Assembly: GCA_903970395.1 (NCBI GenBank) | Contig: CAJCIM010000168.1 | Span: 1-44,527, forward strand | Direction of reading: 5' to 3' | Source of the DNA: Acidobacteriaceae bacterium | GTDB taxonomy: Bacteria; Acidobacteriota; Terriglobia; Terriglobales; Acidobacteriaceae | DNA: 44,527 bases | Shown here: piece by piece, positions 25,944-34,907 of the stretch | Position numbering within the stretch: position 1 is the first letter of the stretch | Layout: each line of letters opens with the position of its first letter | Program-made: the position numbers and the translations under genes | Notes under the pieces: generated by a model | What the model was told of the DNA's origin: nothing | The model's input: only the letters and a program-made list of their open reading frames with translations | The model's database searches: none

Positions 25944-28031
25944 TTAGGGCTTCGCCGCTGACGAAGGACCAGGATTAGCGTGTGCCAACCGAACGCGTGC
26001 GGTCTCCAGTTTGTGCTGCACCTTGGCGACATCTGCTGGATCTGCTTCGGGTGCGAGTGAGGTGGAGTAAGACTGGAGCGACTTCTGCCACTCATCGATC
26101 GCCTGCTGCAGCTTTCCATTCCTGGCATCAATCTCGCCGAGGTGATCGAGAACTGAAGGGTCATTGCCAAGCCGCTGCTGTGCCTTGTGAGAATAGTCCT
26201 CAGCGAGCATGTATTGTCCTTGTTTGTAGTAGGCCCATGCGAGCGAGTCGAGATAGGCACCGTTCTGAGGATCGAACGCTACTGCCTTCTTGAGCATGGC
26301 TACCGCTTCGTCAAGATGAACGCTGCGCTCAGCAAACATGTACCCAAGATAGTTTTGCAGAGCGGCGTTGTCAGGCTCGATTGCCAGACCCTTGCGTAAC
26401 TCAGCCTCTGCTGCGTCATACAGCTTCTGGCTTTCAGCTAAGGACGCACGTGAGTAGTACACAAATACCTTTTGTTCCGGCTTGGTAGCCGTTGCCTCGG
26501 CCTTGTCCAGGGTAACGGCCGCATCCTTCCAACGCTTCGCACGGATTTGGATGTCAGCAATAGTGAAGAGCACATCGCGATCATCAGACCCGCCCTTCAT
26601 TTGAGCGTTCGCGATCTTCAGACCATCGTCAACCTGTCCGCTGTCTGACACCTGGCTTGCATATGTCAACTGAACATCGCGGTTTGAGGGCATTGCCTTG
26701 GCCGCATCGGCCGAGACCTGAAGCGCCTGCTTCCACTCATGCGCATCGCGATAGGCCTGTACTTGGCCATCGGTGCCGCGAGCCTGATAGTCGCCGCCGA
26801 GCGCTGCAAGCTGTTTGTAGGCATCGACGGCTTCGTCAGTGCGGCCAGCCTCGCGGCAAACAATGCCGAGGCGATCAAGAAAGATCGAACGGTTCGTGAG
26901 TTCACTCGCGGAGTACTTGCCGTCGGTCGCAGCCGTCGCAGTAAGAATCGCGCGAAGAGTCTGGATCGAGTCGTTATAACGGCCAAGCGCGTCATAGTCG
27001 AGCGCTTGATTGAAGCTAATCTCGGGGTTTTCGGCGACCAAAGACTGGGCGGTCTTCAAAGTCGCGAGCGACTGTTCGTACTCGCCCTGCTGGCGCTGAA
27101 TCTCAGCTTGATGGATAAGCGCCTGCGGATCCTGAGGGTCGGAACCTAGAATTTGTGAATAAATCTTTGAAGCCGCGTCCATGTTGCCAGCGGCGGTGAG
27201 AGCTGCCGCTAACCCGCGTTTCGCATCGGTGTTGTCAGGATCTTGATCGAGCGTCGCCTGATACGCAGCGGCGGCCTCCTTTGGCTTCTTGAGGGTGTCA
27301 TAGATGCCGGCGAGCGCAAAGTCTTCACGCGCTGTGCGGTCCGTCGCTGGGACCTCCGCAATGACTGCCGCGGCTTTATCCATCTCTCCCTGCTCCGAGT
27401 AGAGACGTGCCATGCTTAAGACCACTTCTTCAGAGCTACCGTCGATCTTCTGTGCTTCCTTGAACTCCATCTCCGCTTTCACAGAGTCGTGATTGAGGCC
27501 GTAAAGCTGACCAAGGAGAAGCCGCGTTTCTAGATCCTTCGGTTTAAGTTTGACGATCTCTTCATATTCCTTAATCGAGGCCTGAAGCATATCGCTGGCC
27601 TGAGGTCCCTGCCCGTCGCCGAGTGAGCGCAGGTACACGCGTCCAAGGAGTTCATGCGCGTCCACATCTTCAGGGTGCTTGGTCACCTGATCCTGAGCGG
27701 CAGCAACTGCCTCGCGGATGCGACCAAGGCGGAAGTACAGGGTGGCCAAACCGTCCTGCAACGCGGGCGAGTTCGGATCGGCATCCAAAGCGAGTTTGTA
27801 TTGTTCGATAGCCTGGGTAGCGAGATCCTGACGACCGTTTGCAACGGCCTGATTCTCGTAGAGCTTCGCAAGCCCATAATGGTAGTAAGCCGAGGCGCGG
27901 TCTGTCGGAGCTGTTGCCGCAGGAGGTTTCGGAGCCCCATCTTTCTGTGCTCGTGCCGACGATACGGCTATTAGCCCCAGGACAGCAACTGCTGGAAGGG
28001 CAAAGAAGGAGGCGCGAAGATTTCCGGTCAT
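25944..28031 (-). CDS. Exported TPR-repeat protein
   Basis: A 695-residue protein with a signal peptide (about 1-29) and a series of tetratricopeptide repeats from about residue 45 to 665, for example YYHYGLAKLYENQA, then ALQNYLGYMFAERSVHLDEA near the end. TPR proteins are assembly scaffolds; this one is probably periplasmic and may act in envelope or cell wall assembly, but the partner is unknown. The start ATG 28031 has GAGGACC upstream; a GTG at 28058 would extend it by nine residues. It is upstream of the dGTPase-like gene on the same strand and downstream of a strong inverted repeat. Confidence 0.85.
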   Translation of the reverse strand: MTGNLRASFFALPAVAVLGLIAVSSARAQKDGAPKPPAATAPTDRASAYYHYGLAKLYENQAVANGRQDLATQAIEQYKLALDADPNSPALQDGLATLYFRLGRIREAVAAAQDQVTKHPEDVDAHELLGRVYLRSLGDGQGPQASDMLQASIKEYEEIVKLKPKDLETRLLLGQLYGLNHDSVKAEMEFKEAQKIDGSSEEVVLSMARLYSEQGEMDKAAAVIAEVPATDRTAREDFALAGIYDTLKKPKEAAAAYQATLDQDPDNTDAKRGLAAALTAAGNMDAASKIYSQILGSDPQDPQALIHQAEIQRQQGEYEQSLATLKTAQSLVAENPEISFNQALDYDALGRYNDSIQTLRAILTATAATDGKYSASELTNRSIFLDRLGIVCREAGRTDEAVDAYKQLAALGGDYQARGTDGQVQAYRDAHEWKQALQVSADAAKAMPSNRDVQLTYASQVSDSGQVDDGLKIANAQMKGGSDDRDVLFTIADIQIRAKRWKDAAVTLDKAEATATKPEQKVFVYYSRASLAESQKLYDAAEAELRKGLAIEPDNAALQNYLGYMFAERSVHLDEAVAMLKKAVAFDPQNGAYLDSLAWAYYKQGQYMLAEDYSHKAQQRLGNDPSVLDHLGEIDARNGKLQQAIDEWQKSLQSYSTSLAPEADPADVAKVQHKLETARVRLAHANPGPSSAAKP

Positions 28032-28082
28032 GCGTTTGAGGTCCTCAGAGAACGACACCAGCCAAACGACTTTAAAGACTGC

Positions 28083-28119
28083 CGTCTAACTTCATGATAC
28101 GTACACATGAAGTTAGACG
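28083..28119. terminator. 14-bp perfect inverted repeat between purH and the TPR gene
   Basis: CGTCTAACTTCATG (28083-28096) pairs exactly with CATGAAGTTAGACG (28106-28119) across a 9-base loop. It begins 46 bp beyond the purH stop and lies 52 bp before the TPR ATG, both on the - strand. As an RNA hairpin it could end the purH message, but no T tract directly follows the stem, so an operator for the TPR gene is an equal option. The low GC of the stem favours a protein-binding site. Confidence 0.45.
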
Positions 28120-28164
28120 TACTTTACAAGGTTTTGATGCTACCTGCCCAATCGATGCCAGCCA

Positions 28165-29724
28165 TCAGCCATGACGAAAGTGACGTACACCGGTGAAGAC
28201 CATCGCGATACCCAGTTCATCCGCGGCTGCAATCACGGTGTCGTCGCGGACGGAGCCACCGGGCTGGATGATGGCAGTGGCGCCGGCTTTGGCGATGGCC
28301 TCCAGACCGTCGGGGAACGGGAAGAAGGCGTCCGAGGCGGCGACAGTGCCAGCAAGCGGAAGTACAGCCTTCATAGCACCAAACTTAGCGGCGTCCACGC
28401 GGCTCATCTGGCCGGCGCCGACGCCAACCGACTGGCCGAAGCCGTCCTGGCGGCGGGCGTAGACGATGGCGTTCGATTTGACGTGCTTGCAAACCTTCCA
28501 GGCGAAGAGCAGCGTGGCCAGTTCGTCGGCCGTCGGCTGCCGCTTGGTCGGCACCGAGATGGTTTCGGCCGATACGGGCGCGTAATCCTCGTCCTGGACG
28601 AGGAAGCCGCCAGATATCTGCTTGATCACCTTCGAGGGCTTCGCGGGCTGAATGCGGAGGACACGAAGGTTCTTCTTGGCGGCGAGGACGGTCAGGGCCT
28701 CGGGCGTGAAGTCGGGGGCAACGATGGCCTCGACGAAGAGCTTAGCCATCTCTGTGGCTGTAGGCTCATCTACCGTCCGGTTGACGCCGATGACGCCACC
28801 GAAGGCTGAGAGAGGATCGGCTTCCAGCGCGCGGAGATAAGCTTCTACCGGCGTTGCGCCCTGGCCCACGCCGCAGGGGTTCGTGTGCTTGATGATGGCG
28901 ACGGCGCACTCGTCGAACTCGCGTGTGAGCGCCCAGCAGGCGTCGAGGTCGACCAGGTTGTTGTAGCTCAACTCCTTGCCCTGCAGCTGCTCTGCGTTCG
29001 CGATGCCGAGCTGCGAGCCGTCGGTATAGAGCGCCGCGGACTGGTGCGGGTTTTCGCCATAGCGGAGCGGACTCTTGAGCGTCGAGATCACACGCAGTGT
29101 TGGGACCGGCTGCTTTGATTCCAAGACTATCGCTTCGAGCGTGTTGGCGATGGCCGAGTCGTAGGCTGCAGTCGTGGCAAACGCGGCTCTCGCAAGACGC
29201 CAGCGCGTGTCATGGCTCAGCTTGCCCCCGTTGGCGTTCAACTCTTCGATCAGCGCGGGATAGTCGGCGACGCTGGTGACAACGGCTACGTCCTCGAAGT
29301 TTTTGGCAGCCGAGCGGAGCATCGAGGGGCCGCCGATATCGATGTTCTCGATGATCTCGTGGAACTCGACGCCGGGCTTAGAAGCTGTCTTTTCAAAGGC
29401 GTAGAGGTTGACCACGACCATGTCGATGGGCAGAATGCCGTGCTTGTTGACTGCGGCCACGTGCGCGGGATCTTCGCGACGGTGGAGCAGGCCTCCGTGC
29501 ACCTTGGGGTGCAGGGTTTTGACGCGGCCGTCGAGCATCTCCGGGAAGCCGGTGAGGTCGGAGATGTCGCTGACCGACAGACCGGCATCGCGGAGGGCTT
29601 TTGCAGTGCCTCCGGTGGAGACCAGATCGACGCCGTGAGCGGCGAGAGCGGTGGCGAAGTCGACCAGACCGGATTTGTCGGTCACAGAGAGAAGGGCGCG
29701 GCGAACGGGCTTGAGTCCTGACAT
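28165..29724 (-). CDS. purH: Bifunctional AICAR transformylase / IMP cyclohydrolase
   Basis: A 519-residue cytoplasmic enzyme performing the last two steps of IMP synthesis. The N-terminal MGS-like cyclohydrolase domain (1-about 150) starts [13 protein letters not shown] and has [11 protein letters not shown] and [13 protein letters not shown]. The C-terminal transformylase has the [12 protein letters not shown] motif with its catalytic Lys-His pair, and ends [13 protein letters not shown]. Length is normal. The start ATG 29724 gives the standard N-terminus. No other pur gene is adjacent. Confidence 0.97.
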   Translation of the reverse strand: MSGLKPVRRALLSVTDKSGLVDFATALAAHGVDLVSTGGTAKALRDAGLSVSDISDLTGFPEMLDGRVKTLHPKVHGGLLHRREDPAHVAAVNKHGILPIDMVVVNLYAFEKTASKPGVEFHEIIENIDIGGPSMLRSAAKNFEDVAVVTSVADYPALIEELNANGGKLSHDTRWRLARAAFATTAAYDSAIANTLEAIVLESKQPVPTLRVISTLKSPLRYGENPHQSAALYTDGSQLGIANAEQLQGKELSYNNLVDLDACWALTREFDECAVAIIKHTNPCGVGQGATPVEAYLRALEADPLSAFGGVIGVNRTVDEPTATEMAKLFVEAIVAPDFTPEALTVLAAKKNLRVLRIQPAKPSKVIKQISGGFLVQDEDYAPVSAETISVPTKRQPTADELATLLFAWKVCKHVKSNAIVYARRQDGFGQSVGVGAGQMSRVDAAKFGAMKAVLPLAGTVAASDAFFPFPDGLEAIAKAGATAIIQPGGSVRDDTVIAAADELGIAMVFTGVRHFRHG

Positions 29725-29785
29725 TTCACTACCAGTTTAGCCGCTCGACCGTGTGGGTAACGTGGCGGCTTTGCCGGTTTTGGCG

Positions 29786-29920
29786 TGGGCCCTCCCCCGG
29801 AAAACGGGCTAAAATCCGCAGCCAATTGGAGTTAGCGGTGGAACCCACCTTGCGGCTAAGGTTAGCGCTGGAATTTGTTGTCAATTTCTGCAAGTACCGC
29901 AGCTAATTGCACTTAGCGCC
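29786..29920. repeat. Three GCYAA...TTAGC inverted elements in tandem
   Basis: After a CTCCCCCGG block and GGGCTAAAATCC, three related units occur: 29816-29843, 29851-29873 and 29897-29920. Each has arms GC(C/T)AA and TTAGC separated by 2-6 bases and shares GCAGCYAATTG- or TTAGCGSTGG-like flanks. A related unit lies at 6807-6835. This looks like a dispersed spacer repeat; it sits between purH and brnA. Confidence 0.5.
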
Positions 29921-30020
29921 GATCTGGGCCGACAGCAAAGGAGAACCCGGCTTGCGCCGCGCGGTCTTCGTTCGCTGCTTCTGTTGTAGTAGGCGTGTCA
30001 AGCAATCGCCGGTTCTACTT

Positions 30021-30311
30021 TCAGCCAATGTCCTTGAGCATTTGTTCGCGGAGGAGCTGGTTGGCGCGGGTCTGGTAACCTTCGCCGTCCTTTTTGAGCC
30101 ACTCGATCACGTCCGCGTCGAGACGGAGGCTAATGTGCTTCTTGATGGGACGGTAGAAGCGGCCACGGACAGCATTCTTCCAGGCGGAGTCCGGGAGAAC
30201 TGGAGCGTCGGAGAAATCGATCTGGTCGTCTGGCAGTTTCGCCAATGCTTCGAGCTGTTCCCGCTGTTGCGGAGTTAGCGGCGTGCCGGGTACTCGTCTA
30301 TAACCTTTCAT
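30021..30311 (-). CDS. brnA: BrnA antitoxin
   Basis: A 96-residue antitoxin of the BrnA family. The ribbon-helix-helix part is HISLRLDADVIEWLKKDGEGYQ at about 59-80 (quoted in two parts, HISLRLDADV and IEWLKKDGEGYQ), followed by TRANQLLREQM. BrnA binds BrnT and represses the shared promoter. The start ATG 30311 has AAAGGAG nine bases upstream; a longer open frame exists but would cover the end of brnT. The gene overlaps the end of brnT by 14 bases, the normal order for the module. The toxin frame is broken, so this antitoxin appears to be without a working partner here. Confidence 0.88.
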   Translation of the reverse strand: MKGYRRVPGTPLTPQQREQLEALAKLPDDQIDFSDAPVLPDSAWKNAVRGRFYRPIKKHISLRLDADVIEWLKKDGEGYQTRANQLLREQMLKDIG

Positions 30312-30581
30312 CGTAGTTGCTCCTTTCGTGCGGTTCGGCCTTTCGAGCGGAGATGAGCCGGTAGACTTCCTCGTCATCCTCTTCTTCGACGGTATGAACG
30401 ACGAGCAGTAAGTACATACCACCCACCAACCCGATCGTCTGCCAACGCTCTTCGCCGTCTACGACTCGGTCAAACAAAAGCAACTGATATGGGTCATCGA
30501 AGACAACCGTGGCCGTCTCAAAGCCACACCATGCTTGCGGAGGTTGATTGCGTTTTTGGTGTCATCCCAATCGAAGCGCAC
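30298..30581 (-). pseudogene. brnT: brnT toxin gene with frameshift
   Basis: The start GTG 30581 gives the BrnT N-terminus VRFDWDDTKNAINLRKHGVA. At the AAA run 30520-30522 (TTT on the coding strand) one T is missing: the frame continues as nonsense to a TAG, while the neighbouring frame resumes the family sequence FETATVVFDDPYQLLLFD and continues to DGEERWQTIGLV, LLLVVHT, RLISARKAEPHER, ending at 30298. Both halves are clear BrnT, a RelE-fold ribonuclease toxin, so a 1-base deletion has inactivated it, or it is a sequencing error in a homopolymer. Remaining residues of the catalytic fold, including the His and Arg of the C-terminal half, are intact. Confidence 0.82.
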
Positions 30582-30599
30582 GCGATCTCGCTGCCACAA

Positions 30600-30631
30600 C
30601 GTATTGTATATACGAGAATGTGTGGATACAA
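30600..30631 (-). promoter_or_regulatory. Putative brnTA promoter and BrnA operator
   Basis: On the - strand: -35 TTGTAT (30631-30626), 17-bp spacer, -10 TACAAT (30608-30603), about 22 bases before the brnT GTG. The -10 lies between inverted arms CGTAT (30600-30604) and ATACG (30610-30614), a likely site for autorepression by BrnA, as known for the family. Confidence 0.55.
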
Positions 30632-30718
30632 AGGGGGGCTCTCAAAGTATCGCCGAGGTTCCGCTCACGAACACAGTTGTGGGTTATCCATACCGAGGAC
30701 AGCTAGAATGGCAGGGAT

Positions 30719-32068
30719 ATGCTTGATCTGGGATTTGTGCGGGCGAACCTCCCGCTAGTGGAAGAAAAACTCGCTTTGCGCGGAGACTATTCAGGAACCC
30801 TCGCCAAGTTTGCTCTGTTTGACCAGCATCGCCGTTCGGCGCTTACTGAAAACCAAACTCATCTAGCCGCCCAAAAACGTCTCTCTGACGAGTTTGGCCG
30901 CAAAAAACGCGAAGGCGGTGACCTTACCGATCTCAGTACCCAGATTGCTGCGTTGAAAGACAAGTCGGAACAGTTGGAAGCCAGAGCCTCTGAAGCTGAT
31001 ATGACGTTGCGGGAGTTGATGGCGTCGCTTCCAAACCTGCCGCATGACTCCGTACCGGCAGGCAATAGCGAGCATGACAACTATTGCGAGAAGACCTGGG
31101 GCGAGATTCCGAAGTTCGATTTCGAGCCGAAAGACCACATCGCGATTGGCGAAGCTCTCGGGATTATCGACTTTGAGCGGGCAGCGAAGATCTCGGGATC
31201 GCGGTTTGTGGTGCACTTTGGAGCCGGGGCGCAGCTGGAGCGGGCGCTGGCGAACTTCATGGTTGACCTACATACGCGGGAGCATGGGTATGCCGAAGTT
31301 CTGCCTCCTATGATGGTGAACAGCAGGAGTCTCTTTGGCACCGGCAACTTGCCAAAGTTTGGCGAAGACCTCTTCCACTGCGACGATAAAGGCCCGTACC
31401 TCGGCGAGCCGCAGGACTCCGACCATTGGCTCATTCCTACCGCCGAAGTTCCGGTTACCAATCTGTTTCGCGACGAAACTATCGACCTGACCGCGGGAAC
31501 CATAAGCTTTTGCGCTTATTCTTCCTGCTTCCGCAGCGAGGCGGGCAGCTATGGCAAGGATGTGCGCGGCATGATTCGGCAGCATCAGTTTCAGAAGGTG
31601 GAACTGGTGAAGTTCTGCAAGCCGGAAGACAGCTATGACGAGCATGAGAAGCTGACGCGGCACGCAGAGACGGTGCTGGAACGGCTCGGACTTCCCTACC
31701 GGCGGATGCTGCTGTGCACCGGAGACATGGGCTTCAGCTCCGCGAAGACGTATGACCTGGAAGTGTGGGTTCCGGGGCAGCAGACGTATCGCGAGATCAG
31801 CTCGTGCTCGAACTTCGAAGCGTTCCAGGCGCGGCGGGCGAACATCCGTTACAAGGCCGCGGGAGCGAAGAAGAGCGAGTTTGTGCACACGCTGAATGGC
31901 AGTGGGCTGGCCGTGGGGCGGACGTATCTGGCAATTCTGGAGAACTATCAGCAGGCGGACGGCTCGGTGAAGGTGCCAGAGGCGCTGGTGCCGTATATGG
32001 GCGGCGAGACGGTGATCAACAAGCAAAGCCTGGGCAGGGCCACCGCATCCAAAGAGGTGGGCCAATGA
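30719..32068 (+). CDS. serS: Seryl-tRNA synthetase
   Basis: A 449-residue class II aminoacyl-tRNA synthetase charging tRNA-Ser. It opens MLDLGFVRANLPLVEEKL, has the long N-terminal coiled-coil arm (about 35-105), then motif 2 around FRSEAGSYGKDVRGMIRQHQ and motif 3 with GSGLAVGRTYLAILENYQ. Length is normal for the family. The start ATG 30719 follows a weak CAGGGAT. The stop overlaps the ATG of the next gene (ATGA), so serS heads a three-gene operon. Confidence 0.97.
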   Translation: MLDLGFVRANLPLVEEKLALRGDYSGTLAKFALFDQHRRSALTENQTHLAAQKRLSDEFGRKKREGGDLTDLSTQIAALKDKSEQLEARASEADMTLRELMASLPNLPHDSVPAGNSEHDNYCEKTWGEIPKFDFEPKDHIAIGEALGIIDFERAAKISGSRFVVHFGAGAQLERALANFMVDLHTREHGYAEVLPPMMVNSRSLFGTGNLPKFGEDLFHCDDKGPYLGEPQDSDHWLIPTAEVPVTNLFRDETIDLTAGTISFCAYSSCFRSEAGSYGKDVRGMIRQHQFQKVELVKFCKPEDSYDEHEKLTRHAETVLERLGLPYRRMLLCTGDMGFSSAKTYDLEVWVPGQQTYREISSCSNFEAFQARRANIRYKAAGAKKSEFVHTLNGSGLAVGRTYLAILENYQQADGSVKVPEALVPYMGGETVINKQSLGRATASKEVGQ

Positions 32069-32451
32069 GTCTGGTGAAGCGGTACATATTCTGGACGTAT
32101 GAGCGGGGCAGCTTTCACTATGACGTGATGGTGACGCTGATTCTGCTGTTTCTGTTTGTGTCGCCCCGGTTCATCGACTTCAAAGAGAAGCCGGTTTCGG
32201 CCGTTCCTCTGCGATCGAGCGAAGTGCTGGTGAAGGAGCAGGGCAGCACGGGGACCGAGGCACGGTTTGTGTATGAGATTCCGGCGGACGAGCTGCATGG
32301 AGCGAGCTCCGATGTGGAGATCAAGAACGCGATTCTGGATGTGGTTGAGCCGATTGCCGGGAATGTAACGCTGGAGAAGTACTCGACGGTGGCAGATAGC
32401 AAGGGCCGTGTGACCGCATATGATGCGACGATTCGTCGCGAGAACCCGTAA
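32065..32451 (+). CDS. Small single-pass membrane protein
   Basis: A 128-residue protein of unknown family. Residues 1-19 are cytoplasmic and basic, one membrane segment spans about 20-36 (VMVTLILLFLFVSPRFI), and a soluble domain follows with strands such as RFVYEIPADEL and VRVTAYDAT-like endings, probably extracytoplasmic. The ATG overlaps the serS TGA by four bases (ATGA), showing translational coupling, and the next gene (LolA-like) starts 19 bp after its stop. Its place suggests a role with the LolA-like protein in the envelope; that is inference. Confidence 0.75.
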   Translation: MSLVKRYIFWTYERGSFHYDVMVTLILLFLFVSPRFIDFKEKPVSAVPLRSSEVLVKEQGSTGTEARFVYEIPADELHGASSDVEIKNAILDVVEPIAGNVTLEKYSTVADSKGRVTAYDATIRRENP

Positions 32452-32469
32452 GTGGGCAGGAGTGATTGG

Positions 32470-33180
32470 ATGAAGATGTCGTTTGTGGTGCGAGTGGCGG
32501 TTGCGATGGCGGTAAGCATGACGGCGCAGGTGGTCATGGCGCAGCAGAAGCCTGCGGTAATTGCAAAGCTGGATGAGGCGAGCGCGAAGTTCCACACAGC
32601 GCAGGCGGACTTCAAGTGGGACTATTACCAGAAGATCGTGCACGACACTACGACGGATACCGGCTCAATCTACTTCCAGCGTAAGGGCAGTGCGATGGAT
32701 ATGGGTGCGGTGATGAATGACCCCACGGGGAAGACGAAGGCGTCAAAAGTGCTGGAGTACAAGGATGGCACACTGAAGATATTTACACCAGGTACAGACC
32801 AGATTGATGTGGTCAAGGCCGGTGCGAATCAGGCCGAGTATGAAGGGTTTCTGACGCTGGGTTTTGGAGGCAGCGGCACGGACCTGATGAAAAGCTGGAT
32901 CATCACCGACCTTGGGCCGGCAACGCTGAGCGACGACGGCAAAGGCGTGTTGACGGAACAGCTGGACCTTATCGCCAAAGACCCTGCGACGAAGAGCAAG
33001 TTTACGCATGTGACGATCTGGGTAGATCCGACACGTGCGGTGAGCCTGAAGCAGATATTTTTTACGCCTGCGGGTGATTACAGAACGGCCATATACAGCC
33101 ACATCAAGATGAATGGCAGCGTGGATACAGCCAAATACGCAATCAAGACGGACAAGAAAACACAGGTGTTCAACCACTAG
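32470..33180 (+). CDS. LolA-like outer membrane lipoprotein-sorting protein
   Basis: A 236-residue periplasmic protein of the LolA/LppX superfamily, which shuttles lipoproteins or lipids. A signal peptide covers about 1-24 (ending VVMAQQ), and the LolA-like open beta-barrel features are visible: SAKFHTAQADFKWDYYQ, GSIYFQRKG, KVLEYKDGTLKIFTP, LTEQLDLIAK, and THVTIWVDPTRAVSLKQIFF. The start ATG 32470 has AGGAG eight bases upstream. It ends the serS operon, followed by a spacer repeat and a convergent gene. Not LolA itself with certainty, since acidobacteria carry several paralogues. Confidence 0.8.
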   Translation: MKMSFVVRVAVAMAVSMTAQVVMAQQKPAVIAKLDEASAKFHTAQADFKWDYYQKIVHDTTTDTGSIYFQRKGSAMDMGAVMNDPTGKTKASKVLEYKDGTLKIFTPGTDQIDVVKAGANQAEYEGFLTLGFGGSGTDLMKSWIITDLGPATLSDDGKGVLTEQLDLIAKDPATKSKFTHVTIWVDPTRAVSLKQIFFTPAGDYRTAIYSHIKMNGSVDTAKYAIKTDKKTQVFNH

Positions 33181-33345
33181 GGAGGTTGAACAAGTCCCTC
33201 CGGGCTAAAGCCTGACCAACTTTTTTGCCTGAAATTCAGGGGCCTGCTCCCCAAAGACATTTAATCAGAGTCCCCCTAGAGCGTGGGCGAGCCTAAATGC
33301 AGGTCTCTCCGCTACGGTCCGCGGCCTCCGGTCGAGATGACACAT
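33181..33345. repeat. Convergent spacer with acidobacterial-type repeats
   Basis: The spacer between the LolA-like gene and the convergent glycosyltransferase has GGCTAAAGCC (33203-33212), a T6 run (33221-33226), and the near-perfect palindrome CCTGAA-A-TTCAGG (33228-33240), which together can act as a terminator for the serS operon. From about 33300 a second repeat (CGCGGCCTCCGGTCGAGATG) extends into the end of the glycosyltransferase gene and encodes its final residues. Confidence 0.5.
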
Positions 33346-34808
33346 CTTGGGCGGGAAACATTGAAGGCTGCTGAGGCGAGCAGGATGACCATGGGGAAGC
33401 ACTCGAGGGTGTAGCGAGGCTCGGAGTTGTCGAGCGTGAGCAACAGGGCGCAGCGCAGGGCTACGAAGCCGACAAGGGCGATGAGCAGCGCGGGGTGGGC
33501 GCCCCAGAGAGTGCTGCGACAGCGGACGAGGCCGATGACGGCGAGTGCGAGGTAGGCAGCGTCGAGCAGCGCGAAGAAGATTGAAAAGAGCGATGCGGCG
33601 GGGTTGGAGAGGAGCCACCAGGCGATGGGGATGGGCAGCAGCTCGGTGCGGGGGCGTAGCCACATATTGGCTACGCGGGCAATGGGGAGCGCGATGTAGT
33701 AGCGCAGTGGGTGGGCGGCGATGCGCGCGGCGGCGAGTTGCGCGAAGGCGGCGTCGAAGGTTGGGGTTTCGGACTGGTTGATGTTGTAGTGGGCGAGAAG
33801 ATCGGCAGTGGCGGCGCGCTGCTGCGGGGAGTCGAAGGCGCGTGGGGGCAGGTAGCGGATGTCGATGGGGGCACCGTCGTAGGCCCAGTAGGTGTCGTAG
33901 GTGGATTGGAAGTCGATGCCCCAGGTGCGGAACCAGCGCTGGAAGCCGAGTGGGACGGTCTCGCCGGGGTCGTTGGCGTAGCGCGGAGCAAGGGGCTGAA
34001 TGACATGGAAGACGCGCCAGTTGCGGACACCCCAGAGCAGCAGGGGCAGCATCACAACGAACGATGCCGTGGCGGCGGGAAGCAGTCGGCTGCGTAGCGA
34101 ACGTGATGGAGTTGCGAACGCAATCCAGAGCATGGCTGGAACAATGACGGCGGCGAGCAGGCCCTGATCTGGACGGATGAGGACGGCAAAGGAACAGGCT
34201 GCACCGATGAGGAGTGACCAGCCCAAGGCGAGTGGGTCACGGGCCGTGGAAGTGTCCTGCGTACCCACCTTAGCCTGCGATGAAGCCGCGGGCGATGATG
34301 GGGCACCCAGAGGTTGGAGAGTGCGGGAGAATTGAGCTTGCCATCTTTCGATGGAGAAGAGAGCTACGGTGACGCAGAAGATGCTGAGCGTTTCGGTGAG
34401 AACGGCGGCGGTGTAGTTGGCGGTGAATGGACAGAGGGCGGCGAGCCAGAGGGTGATGAGGCCGGCTCGGGGAGTGAAGATGCGGGCGGCGAGAATGGCA
34501 AGCAGGATGCAGCCGAGGAGATCGAGAGCGACCTGCACACAGACGACGGCGAGGTAGTTGGCGTGCCCGAAGAGGACGAAGCAGGCGGCGAGGAAGATCG
34601 GGTAGCCGGGAAGGCGGATGAGCGTGGGTTGAAGGGCGCTCTGCGAGAAGCCGAAGACGTGATGCGTAAGCAGGTTTTCGGCGAGGTCGCCGTAGACCTG
34701 CGTGTCGCCGACCCAGCGAGGGTGATGGAGGATGAAGATAACACGGAGAAGCAGGCCGGCGATGAAAGCGGCGACGGACCAGCGCAAGATGCTTGGACGA
34801 GACGGCAT
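33312..34808 (-). CDS. Polytopic glycosyltransferase (GT39/PMT-like, GT-C fold)
   Basis: A 498-residue membrane protein with about ten hydrophobic segments, of the GT-C superfamily that uses polyprenyl-linked sugars. The N-terminal loop DTQVYGDLAENLL (35-47) carries the acidic residues expected near the active site. It probably adds a sugar to a lipid or protein on the outer face of the membrane. The last 12 residues (RCVISTGGRGP region) are read from a spacer repeat, so the natural stop has likely been moved. The start ATG 34808 has AGGAT nearby. It is divergent from the GH18-NodB-GT2 gene 99 bp away, which suggests a shared role in surface polysaccharide. Confidence 0.75.
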   Translation of the reverse strand: MPSRPSILRWSVAAFIAGLLLRVIFILHHPRWVGDTQVYGDLAENLLTHHVFGFSQSALQPTLIRLPGYPIFLAACFVLFGHANYLAVVCVQVALDLLGCILLAILAARIFTPRAGLITLWLAALCPFTANYTAAVLTETLSIFCVTVALFSIERWQAQFSRTLQPLGAPSSPAASSQAKVGTQDTSTARDPLALGWSLLIGAACSFAVLIRPDQGLLAAVIVPAMLWIAFATPSRSLRSRLLPAATASFVVMLPLLLWGVRNWRVFHVIQPLAPRYANDPGETVPLGFQRWFRTWGIDFQSTYDTYWAYDGAPIDIRYLPPRAFDSPQQRAATADLLAHYNINQSETPTFDAAFAQLAAARIAAHPLRYYIALPIARVANMWLRPRTELLPIPIAWWLLSNPAASLFSIFFALLDAAYLALAVIGLVRCRSTLWGAHPALLIALVGFVALRCALLLTLDNSEPRYTLECFPMVILLASAAFNVSRPRCVISTGGRGP

Positions 34809-34907
34809 TGAGAAACATCCTATAAGGTCTTATGAGGTGGATTGAGCGGCGCGTGGTGCGTTGACTCACAGCGCGAGTGTTTCTAACATGACAAGACAGC
34901 ACAACTC

